Both the position numbers and the translations under genes were made by a program. The notes under the pieces were generated by a model that was given only the letters and a program-made list of their open reading frames with translations, searched no databases and was not told the origin of the DNA. Below, piece by piece: positions 8,949 through 18,151 of a DNA stretch of 23,638 bases. Source of the DNA: Cochliopodium minus (Eukaryota > Discosea > Himatismenida > Cochliopodiidae); contig JAMYWO010000299.1 of assembly GCA_024220525.1 (NCBI GenBank), forward strand, positions 1-23,638. Reading direction: 5' to 3'. Positions within the stretch are counted from its first letter, which is position 1; every line of letters begins with the position of its first letter.

Positions 8949-11563
8949 ATGAAGCAATTTTCTAAAAAGTTAACCAAATACACCAAGATAGGTACAAACA
9001 AAATAATTAAAAGATTCGAATCAAGAGAAACAGTTCCAAAAGTAAGAAAAATAAATTATTTTAATTAGAAGCTTTGATAATCAAAAAAAACAAATCTTTA
9101 TTTTTTCGCCATATTTTAATAAATGAATACAAAGAAATATAAAAAGAAAATAAAAAAAAAATGACCTTGTTATCTTAAAAATATATAATTCATATAAATG
9201 TATCTCATTCATAGATCTTCGGGTTGAATGTATTCAACAATGAAAGATTGGAATCAAGACTTCCAACTGAAGTATACAAGAGATTCCTCAGGTATGCAGA
9301 AAATAGAGAAGAGAAATTGGATCCGCATACTGCAGATTTGATTGCAACAGCACTCAAAGATTGGTGTGAATCAAGAGGAGTATCTCATTTTTCTCATTGG
9401 TTCCAACCTTTGACTGGAGCAACAGCAGAAAAACATGATTCATTCATCAAACACGTGAGAGGACATGTCATCAATAATTTCAGTGGAAGCAGATTATGTG
9501 AAGGAGAAGCAGATGCATCATCATTTCCAAATGGAGGATTGAGACCAACACATCAAGCAAGAGGATATACAGTATGGGATCCATCATCTCCACCATTCAT
9601 CATGGAATCAGCAGGTGTTCCAACTTTATTCATTCCAACAATTTTCTTTTCATGGAAAGGACATGCATTGGATACCAAATTACCATTATTACGCGCACAA
9701 GCATCGATGAATAAATCTGCAAAGAAATTATTCGCCACTGCAGGACTTCCTGAACACAACAAATTCCACAGTAATAGTGGAGTTGAACAAGAATTCTTCT
9801 TGATCGATTTGGAACAATATCAAAAAAGACCTGATCTCGTTTTATCAGGAAGATCATTGCAAGGAGCACCTCCATCAAAAGGACAAGAATTGTGTGATTC
9901 TTACTTCGGACCTATCTCCGAAAGAGCATGGAAAGCAATCAATGAAATGGAAAAGGTATTGTGGAAATTGGGAGTGCCAATCACAACCAGACACAGAGAA
10001 GGAGCACCAAATCAATATGAATTGGCCCCAATTTATGAACCGACCACCATCGCTACCGATCACAACATGATCACCATGGAAGTGATGCACAGAGTCGCAG
10101 CGAAACACGGATTGGCAGTTTTGCTTCACGAAAAACCCTTCAAAGGAGTTAGCGGATCGGGAAAACACAACAATTGGTCTCTCGGCTCCAACGAATCAGG
10201 ATCCCTCTTCAGCCCAGGTGAAGATCCGATCAACAACATTCCCTTCCTCCTCACCCTTTCTGCCACCATCAGAGGAGTAGATCTCCACCAAGATCTCTTG
10301 AGATTCATGATCTCCGGTGCAAGTAACGATCATCGTCTCGGATCCCACGAAGCCCCACCTGCCATCTTCTCCATCTATCTCGGAGATGATCTCGATAAAG
10401 TGACAGATGCCATCATCAAAGGCAATGTCGACAGTTTGGATCTTTCGGGCAAGGTTGTCGAGTTCAATGTTCCTTTCTTGCCCCAATTCCAATCTTCCCC
10501 AACTGATAGAAATCGTACCTCTCCTTTCGCTTTCACTGGCAACAGGTTTGAGGTCAGGGCTGTCGGTTCTTCTCAGTCTCCTGCTTTCTCCAACATCTTC
10601 TTGAATACTTTGATTTCTGAGAGTTTCGATTACATGTCAACTCAAATTGAGAAGAAAGTAAAGTCTGGTCAATCAACCGATAAAGCAACAAGAGAAGTTA
10701 TCAAAGAAATCTTGGTAAAGAGAAATTTTTTTTTTCAAAGATATCTGTCAATTTAATACTCAACAATATGTTTCATTATTGATATATTTAATTTTATTTA
10801 TTTTTGAATTATTGTATTTAATTTAATTTATCTTCTTTTTAATTTTTAATTTTTTATTTATGAATTTTTTTAAAGACAAAACATCAAAGAATTCTCTTCA
10901 ATGGAGACGGATACAGCGAAGAATGGAAAAGCGAAGCAAAGAAAAGAGGTCTCCTCAACTTGAAAACCACCCCTGATGTCCTCGAAGTGATCCAAAACGA
11001 AAAGAACTACGAGTTACTCGAAAAGACTGGTGTTTTGAACAGAGAAGAGTTCGACATTTATGTTGATGTGGGTTTTGACAACTATTCTAAACGTGTTTCT
11101 CTTGAATCTGAAATCCTTGCAAACTTGGCAAATCAAAATCTTTTGCCTGCAGCTGTATCTTATTTGAATGAATTGAATCAAGGTAAAAAAAACTTTTTTT
11201 TAAAATAAAATATTCATATTTTTTTCATTTTTTTAATTTTTTTCAATTTTTTTAATCTTTTTTAATTTTTTAATTTTTTTAAATCTTTTTTTTTTAAAAG
11301 CAAAATTAACTGATAGAGCAAACAGAGTCAACAAATTGGTTGATTTGGGATTCCAACAAACAGATACTTTGACCAAAGCTTCTGAAGAACTTGAACGTCT
11401 CATTGAAAAAGACACCAAAAAGGCTTCACGTTTTGCAGTTGACAATGTCATTCCTCTCATGGTTGAAACCAGAAACACTCTCGATTCTCTTGAGAAACTT
11501 GTTCCAAAGAACTACTGGCCTATTCCAAGATATGAAGAAATTCTCTTCCATCAACACCTTTAA
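8949..11563 (+). CDS. Glutamine synthetase type III, copy 2
   Basis: Tandem paralog with identical exon lengths: 8949-9041, 9215-10714, 10876-11182 and 11301-11563 (2163 nt, 720 aa). It carries all the GSIII blocks of copy 1, including GVEQEFFLID, HREGAPNQYELAPIYEP, GSGKHNNWSL and NRTSPFAFTGN, so it should be active. By eye, exon 2 differs from copy 1 by about 10 residues over its first ~310 codons but by about 36 over the next ~190, an uneven pattern that suggests gene conversion. Introns are at the same positions but have unrelated sequence and different lengths. The gene converges on the NACHT/ankyrin gene, 145 nt away. Confidence 0.97.
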
Positions 11564-11708
11564 TTTATTTTTCTTTTTCATCATTTGTTCAAAAAAAAAA
11601 AAAACTAATTATAAAAACAAAATAAACCAAAATTAAAAAGAATTTTTATAGTAAAGGTTTTAAAATTGTACTTAAGGTTGTTAATTTTCTATTTGTTTTA
11701 TTCTTTTT

Positions 11709-13475
11709 TTATTTTCTGAAAAGAAATTTTTTTGATTCAATTTGAATAGGGCCGTATTGAATCAAATATGCAGGAGAATATCCGTCATTATCTCTAATAT
11801 GTAAATTACCTTTATTTTCAATCAAATATTCGATAAGTATTTCACAAAATTTAGATTAATAGAGTAAGAAAAGTTTTTTGAATGTTGATATTTCTCATTC
11901 ATTTCTTTAATAATTTTCAAAACATTTATTTTTGTATTTTCTTCGTAATATTCTTCCAAACCCAAACAGATTTCTTTTTCAATCTCGAAAAATTTGTGAA
12001 GTAATAAATCCTCTATTACATATTTTTTTAAAATTTCAGGAAAAATAAGATTAAAAAAATCAAAATATTTTTTAAGAGTTTTTTTAAAAAGAAAAGATAA
12101 AAAAGGAGGAATCATGGTAGTATATTTCCACCTATTTCCTGTTTTTTTGACCCAGTTTACCATTTCTTTGTTTTTATTTTCAGTTCTTTCATTTAGTTTT
12201 TTGAAAATATATCTCGAACAAAAATATTCTTGGAAAGAAAAATGAGAAAATTCAAAAATAAAATTGTTTTCGTTCAAAACATTTATTTTTTGAGATTTTA
12301 TTTTTTTGAATATTCCACACCTTTTTATTGATTCCATTATTTTGTTTTTTTCTTCGATTTTTTCTTTTTTGGAAAGATTAGAATGTTTTTTTGAATTTTG
12401 AATTTCTTTTTGAATTTCTTTTTGATTGAAACTAAATTTATTGTTTTGAAATGTTTCAAACGAAATCTTTTCAATCAGTTTTTTCGATTTTTTTCTATAA
12501 TATTCATCTTCAATATTTTTTTTAAATAAGATTTGGATCATTGTTTTGTAAATATCTCCCATTTTAATTGTTTCCTTTCCTTCATTTTCTTTATTTTCGA
12601 AAATCATGCAAATCATTTCAAGAAATAATGGAATGTGACACAATGATTCTATTGATTTATTATTCAAAATATTTGGTCTTTCAATGTCACTTTCTTGAAA
12701 ATATTTTTGAACGAAATTATGAATTTGGATTTTGTCGAAACCATTTATTGTTAAATTTAAAGAAATATTTTTTAATCTTGTTTTTATTTCAGGTCTTGAA
12801 GTGATGATCATATTTTCAAATATTACCAAATCATTCAAATATTCTATTATTTCCGTTAATTTTTTGTTTTGAGATAAAATTTCAATTTCATCCAATCCAT
12901 CAAACACAAACAAAATTTGATTTTTATGGTTCATTTCTTTCAATAAATTTTTTTTTTTCAAATTTTTCCGATTCAAAACTATCCTCAAAATAAAATTTAA
13001 AAATGTGTTGTAAAATAGACTCGTCATTTTCATCAATATTTTTCAAATCGACATAAAAAATGAACTCAAAATTTTCTTTTTCAAAAATTTTTTTGTTGAT
13101 GAATTGATGACAAATAAACTTGGAAAGTGTTGTTTTTCCTATTCCTGCTTTTCCTTCAATTAAAATTCTTTTTTTGTTTTTGTTTTTTATTTCTTGGAAA
13201 ATATCACTCAATTCTATTGTTTGTCCCTTTTTCATTTGCTTTTCAAATGAATCTTTTTTATTTTTTGTTTCCGTTCCTTTTAATTTTTCACCTTCAGAAT
13301 TTTTAATTTGGAGTGTAACAAAAGAATCCAATATTTTTCTTTCTTTTTCAAAATCAAGAGATGAAATTTCGATATTTTCTTCGAAATATTTTTTCAAAAA
13401 TAATCCAATTTCTTTTGTCAATTTCACTTTTTCATTTTTTTCAGTTAAAATTTGGTTTTGTTCTTTTTTTTTCAA
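11709..13475 (-). CDS. NACHT ATPase with C-terminal ankyrin-like tail (probably the C-terminal half of a caspase-NACHT gene)
   Basis: NLR-type STAND ATPase. Walker A (EGKAGIGKTTLSKF) at about 13120-13160 and Walker B (LFVFDGLDEIE) at about 12880-12915. Further on come an ITSRPE sensor motif, a GFDKIQIHNFVQKYF segment, and FEFSHFSFQEYFCSRY, typical of the NLR winged-helix end. The last ~50 codons in another frame read like one ankyrin repeat (NLHIRDNDGYSPAYLIQYG) and end with TAA at 11709-11711. The frame changes at an 11-A run (12948-12958) and again in a T run near 11846-11849. Either these are homopolymer assembly errors or the gene is decaying; coding signal continues across both. There is no good ATG at the 5' side (TTG at 13475), so it most likely continues from the caspase exon just upstream. 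Confidence 0.82.
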
Positions 13476-15440
13476 TCTAAAAATTTTTTGAATGAATTCT
13501 CAAGTAGATACGAATTAATTTTCAAAAAACAATTTTGAAAAGAAGAACAAATCAAAGGAATTCCAAGAAATTCATCATTCAAATTGCCAAAGCTAGGAAA
13601 AATTATTTTCCTTGAATCAATATCATTATTCATCAAATCCCTCATTTTATCAACAATTTGTTGAGGAGATAAATAAGTATTATGAGATTGCTCTTCCAAA
13701 ACTCTAACAAAATAAAAAGAGAAATCACTTCGCCATAAATCATGTCCCTTCTTCACTTCAAAAGACCGCTTGTCATTAATACTTGAAGTGATGCACCAAA
13801 TACCTTGGTGAAATGAATTTACAATTAAATCTCCCAATTCAATGATTTTTGGGATTTCACCCAACACATTTCCTGAAAAACAACAATCCAAAATCAATAA
13901 ATTGTGTTTGTATCCCATTTTCAAAATGATTTCTTTCATTTCTAAAAATTCTATACCTCCTACTTCAACATCCTCCAAATCAAAATCGACACAACAAATG
14001 TAAAACTTTTCTTCATTTATTTTGTCACTATGTCCATGCCCTGAAAAATAAAAAATCAACAAACTCTTTTCTTCATCTTTCATTTCTTCTTTCCTCTCGT
14101 ACCCTCTCAACATTTCCTTCATTTCTTCTTTTTTGGTATCGGTTTTTAATAATTTCACTGAAAAACTTTTTTCTATAAACAATTGATTGATGCTTTTACA
14201 GTCATTTATCGATCCATCTAATTTATTAATTTTTTCATAATCATTGTTTCCAAAAATAAAAACATCTATTCTATCATAAAAATTAAAACTCGCCCCCTTT
14301 TTTAAAATAATAAAAAATATTAGATGATTATTCAAGTTAAAAATCTAATTACATCCAAATTTCTGTAATTTTTGTCAGTATTCAATGAAGTAATCGATAT
14401 GTGATCTTCATCTTTATTATTTTCTTCTTCACCAAAAGAGAAATTCATCAGATCTTTTAGGGATTCTTGATCATAGGTGGAAATCTGATTTTTTTCAATT
14501 GATTCATTTTTATTTGTCTTATTTCTTTCTATTTCTTCCAATTTTTCAATTATCAATTTTTTCAATTTTTCATTTAATTTAGATAATAATTCATAATCTT
14601 CCTATAAACAAACAATAGGATATTGAATTTATAAGGGAAAAAATAATTTTTGATTTTTGTATATGGTTATTTTGTATTTTTTTTTTTAAATGAAGAAGAT
14701 TCAGCCTAAAAATATTATTTCGCAATAATGAATAGCCCATCGATTACCAGAAAGATTTAGCCAAAATGAATTCCCATAACAACACTTCTTAACATTAACC
14801 GATTCTCTTGCTCTGATACAGACATACAACTGCTTGCCTAAAGGATATCCCCATAGTGCAGCGGGATTGTACCATCAAATGCAGAGGGATCAGCTCTGAT
14901 CGTCCAAAGTTGATAAATGAAAACAACCACCTCTTTTAGGGAAATTGCTATTCTTTCAATTTACACATTACCTTGAACATGCTATCAGATATGAAGGAGT
15001 ATATTCCAGAGGAAACCCCAATCAATTGCTCCATGAATATCTGTAGAATCCTAATGACCAAATATCTGGGTTACCAGGAAAATTCTGCAAATAATATCAA
15101 AAAAAGGGAGTTTATAAAAAACTAAAAAAGAATTGGCAAATTCTCTTCCCTTTTTTTTTTAGGTTATTTTGTATTTTGGAATCATTAAAATGAAATAACA
15201 ATTGAGGAAAATATATAAAAAAAAATTATTTACCTTTATAATCTCATATTTTTCACAAATATTAAGGAATGTTTCTTTATTGTTGATTAGAGATTCAAGT
15301 GAATTTTTTGATTTTTGAGAAAAGTTTGAATTATTGGTCAAATCTGAGAAAAAGGAAATGAGGCCATTTTCTTTCAATAAATCTATGAATTTGTTGATAT
15401 CATCAACTGTTAATTTAAAATCAAGAAATTCTTCCTTCAT
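13472..15440 (-). CDS. Caspase-like (peptidase C14) protein with helical N-terminal region; probable N-terminal half of a caspase-NACHT gene
   Basis: Three phase-0 exons: 15234-15440 (69 codons from ATG), 14353-14601 (83 codons) and 14296 onward. Residues 1-150 are charged and helical, ending in an Asn/Lys/Glu-rich stretch. Residues about 160-420 form a C14 caspase/metacaspase fold. The catalytic His is in YFSGHG (His239) and the Cys in LDCCFSG (Cys291), both after hydrophobic strands, with IDVFIFGNNDY and the SINDCKSINQLF helix before them. The frame ends at TGA 13472-13474, while the NACHT coding frame starts at the same place. A 35-nt GT-AG intron (about 13467-13501) or one missing base in a homopolymer would link them, so I read both as one gene of roughly 1000 aa. 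The first intron is long and contains a degenerate coding-like segment. Divergent from the small membrane protein. Confidence 0.82.
14690..15100 (-). pseudogene. Degenerate coding-like segment inside the first intron of the caspase gene
   Basis: About 400 nt that are visibly richer in G and C than the neighbouring introns. Minus-strand frames give protein-like fragments, for example PGNPDIWSLGFYRYSW, DIHGAIDWGFLWNILLHI, PSAFDGTIPLHYG and YPLGKQLYVCIRARE, but the frame keeps changing and stops interrupt. Intron-like borders (TTTGCAG acceptor near 15086, CAAG/GTAATG donor near 14970) separate two blocks. The LYV-R/A pattern faintly recalls DM9-type repeats, but I would not assign a family. It looks like a decayed host gene or a second-hand copy. 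Confidence 0.5.
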
Positions 15441-15497
15441 TTTTTATATATTTTGATGAATTAACTACATTGGTTGATCAATTAAAAAAATTGGAAA
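15441..15497. promoter_or_regulatory. 57-nt bidirectional promoter region
   Basis: The only DNA between the ATG of the caspase gene (minus) and that of the small membrane protein (plus). It contains an AT-only TTTTTATATATTTT stretch and a palindrome TTGATCAA at 15474-15481. Transcription starts cannot be seen. Confidence 0.5.
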
Positions 15498-16098
15498 ATG
15501 AGCTTTCTTAAATATTCTATTTGCATTTGTTTTCTGATTTTATTCATTCTGATAGCATCTGAAAATGAATGGATAGAGATGAGAAGATATATCATCGAGA
15601 ATATGGAGACATATCTTCCCATCATCCACATCCTCGTGATCTATGAGATATTGGTGTTGTTGATGCTAGTGATAAAGTATAAAAATATGGATGAATATCT
15701 CTTCCATTTCCACGTGTTTTTTATCACCCCAAAATTTAATAGGTAAAAATAAGATATCAATTGAAATAATGGGTATTTGGTTAATTGGAATGACATTCAT
15801 CAAGAATTATCTTCCTCAAAAAATAAATTTGAACTGAAAAAAAATTCAATATATTTTAGGTTAATATTTTTAAATTGAATCTTAAATTCTTTTTAAAATT
15901 TCTTTCCTTTTTAGGATGTTCAACATCTTTGTAAAAATTACTCTTTTTGTTAATTTCATGGTACTCTTTTCCCTTTATTTCTTCGCCAAAAGATTGGTTT
16001 TGGTTACATTAAAGTGGCTCTTTTACTTCTCTCCAATCATTTCGATAGTGATAGCTGTATCCGTCCTAATATATGGTAACAATTTTATTTTGATTTAA
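15498..16098 (+). CDS. Small multi-pass membrane protein of unknown family
   Basis: Two exons, 15498-15742 and 15915-16098, giving 429 nt (142 aa plus TAA). The AG/G junction restores an Arg codon and keeps the frame. About four hydrophobic segments are visible: residues 5-21, 43-61, 84-103 and 113-140. The first is followed by an acidic/polar loop (SENEWIEMRRY). No family motif is recognised and the function is unknown. It sits head to head with the caspase-NACHT gene, so the two may share control, but that is inference. The second exon has an in-frame ATG of its own; the first exon's ATG is preferred because the hydrophobic pattern continues across the splice. Confidence 0.7.
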
Positions 16099-16316
16099 AA
16101 CTAAAAAAATAATTTGTGATAGTTTATTCAAATGTAAAATATTTAAATTTATTTAATTCTAAAATGTACTACAAAAAACTAATTTTTATGAACCAAAATA
16201 AAATTGAAAAAAAATTTAAAAAAATTTCAAAAAAAAATATTGTATAAAAAAATCTGAAAAAAAAACAAAAAATGAAAAAAATTTTTATAAAATAAATTTA
16301 ACATATTCAATTAAAA
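16099..16316. other. Intergenic spacer upstream of the GDPD gene
   Basis: A/T-only sequence with several short ATG frames that close at once. If the GDPD gene has a 5' exon it should be here, but I see no convincing one. Confidence 0.4.
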
Positions 16317-18067
16317 TTGAAAGGGGTGTATAATTTAACGAGACAAAAAAAGATTAAAAAGAGATTGTGGTACATTAACATTATTTCCATTTCTTCGTTG
16401 GTCTTCTTGTTCATTTTTGTTTTTTACGGATTGCCTAAACAGAAGCTCAACAATCCCATGTTGATTGCTCATAGGGGAGGAAGTTTGGATAGTGAGAATA
16501 CTATTGAATCTTTCAAGAAAATTTCAAAATATGTCAGCGTTTTTGAAACTGACATTAAATTCACGAAAGGTAAAAAACAAAAAATAAAAAAAATGAAAAC
16601 AAAATAAAATAAAAAAAAAAAAATTAAATTGAAAAACAATAAAAAAAAATTAAAAGTCAAAAAATTAAAAATTAAAAATTAAAAAAAAAAAATTTACAAA
16701 TTAAAAAAAATAAAAAATTTAAATAATTAAAAAATCAAAAATTAAAATAATAAATAATAAAATCAAATAAAAATAAAAAATAAAAAATAAAAAATTAAAA
16801 TTAAAATTAAAACGTCAAAAATTAAATAATTAAAAAATCAAAAAAAATTAAATTAAAAAAATTAAAAAAATGATAAAAGAAAAAAAATTTAAATAATTAA
16901 AAAATCAAAAAATTAAATTTACAAATTAAAAAAAATAAAAATTCAAAAAATAAAACAAAAAATTAAAAAAATTAAAATTAAAATTAAAAATAAATATTTT
17001 ATTTATGATAGACAGAGTTGCTGTTCTTTTTCATGATAAGACATTGTATCGAACCACCTCATATTACCTGCCCTACGAAACGAAAAAGAAGAGAATAGAA
17101 GAGCTGACCTACGAAGAGCTGGAGAAAATCGACTTTGGAGAATACTACGTCGAACAAGATCCCTTCAACGTCATCGCCAACAATCCCCTCTTCCAAAACC
17201 CCTCCAATCGGAACAACGAAGACGAAAAAATCGAGAAAACTAATCGAAATTTCATCAAAATCACGACTTTCGAAGAATTTTTGAAATTTTTGTTTGGTTT
17301 TTACGATGTTCGTTTCATTTTCGATTTACCTAATGACAGAGACGCTTCTTTGCAAGACATCAAACATGTTTATGGTCAGATCATTGAGTACAACCTTTTG
17401 AAGAGGGTTTATTGGCTCACAAGTCCCCTTAGGTTGCAGCGGGATTTGGAGTTTGCCAAGAAGCACAAAATCAAGTTTGTTTACAACTTGGATCCCTTTG
17501 TTGAATCTTCTGTGTCTCATCTAACAAAACTCAATGACAAGTAAAAAAAAAAATGTTACAAAATATTTTTAAAATTATTTTATTTTTTTATAATAATTTT
17601 TTAATTTTTTATTCTTTATTTTATCATTTTAAATTATTTTTAAATTATTTTTACTTAAACTGATTTTTCTTATTATTTGTTTCTATTTTTATTTTTATTT
17701 TTATTTTTCTTTTTTTGTTTTTGTTTTTTGTTTTTGTTTTCTATTTTTGTTTTTTTTATTTTATTTTTTAAAAAGAGATTTTCAGATGGTCAACACTCCT
17801 TTTTACTCTCTTGACTCTCACTTTACTTTCATCAAAGATACCAAAAAAATACGTGTAAATGTTTATGGTGTTAACGAATACTGGGCCTTCTACTACCTGA
17901 ACTGTATGGGTGTCGATTCTATCACCTCGGACGTTCCTCAATACTTCGCCGGCATTGGCAGGGTCTATTGTTTCCCTAGAAACTTCAATTTTTTGTGTTA
18001 TTATTTAGTTATTGCTTCCATTTTAAGTTTTTTCGTCGGATTTTTGTTTTTGAAGTATGAATATTGA
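16317..18067 (+). CDS. Membrane-anchored glycerophosphodiester phosphodiesterase (GDPD family)
   Basis: Hydrolyses glycerophosphodiesters to glycerol-3-phosphate and an alcohol. Exons: about 16317-16569, 17012-17540 and 17776-18067 (about 357 aa). An N-terminal membrane segment (residues about 21-38, ISISSLVFLFIFVFYGL) is followed by the GDPD signature LIAHRGGSLDSENTIESF (His52), FETDIKFTKD (Glu77, Asp79) and VLFHDKTLYRTT (His92), then the barrel up to GVDSITSDVPQYF. A second hydrophobic segment (LVIASILSFFVGFLFL) lies near the C terminus. Catalytic residues are all present. The 5' end is unresolved: no in-frame ATG precedes the HRGG motif after the upstream stop near 16302, so a short upstream exon (possible acceptor TTGAAAG at about 16323) or a non-ATG start is needed. 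Intron 1 (442 nt) is unusually A-rich on the coding strand. Confidence 0.88.
16570..17011 (+). repeat. A-rich low-complexity intron of the GDPD gene
   Basis: 442 nt built almost entirely of AAATTAAA- and AAAATAAA-type words, with degenerate repeats of AAAATTAAAAATTAAA. Apart from splice sites nothing else is visible. A-richness on the sense strand is opposite to most introns in this window. Confidence 0.7.
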
Positions 18068-18151
18068 TTTATTAATTTATTTAATTTATTAATTTAAATT
18101 ATTTTTGTAAATTTAACTGAAATTAAAAAAATAAAATTAAAATAAAAAAAT

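Noticed and set aside
9553-10492. Minus-strand open frames within glutamine synthetase exon 2
   Set aside because: Shadows of the sense frame; the same shadows appear at equal places in copy 1.
5995-11563. Bacterial origin of the glutamine synthetase pair, since type III enzymes are common in bacteria
   Set aside because: Both genes have three conserved-position spliceosomal introns and host-like composition; GSIII is also known in eukaryotes. Ancient transfer cannot be excluded, but nothing here shows a recent one.
12924-13036. A normal intron to explain the frame change in the NACHT region
   Set aside because: Candidate GT-AG pairs there are about 40 nt, shorter than other introns, and the one tested leads straight to a stop; the 11-A run is a better explanation.
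13120-13491. 123-aa Phe/Ser-rich plus-strand frame
   Set aside because: It is antisense to the Lys/Glu-rich NACHT region with the Walker A motif.
16469-16660. 63-aa minus-strand hydrophobic frame
   Set aside because: Antisense of GDPD exon 1 and its A-rich intron.
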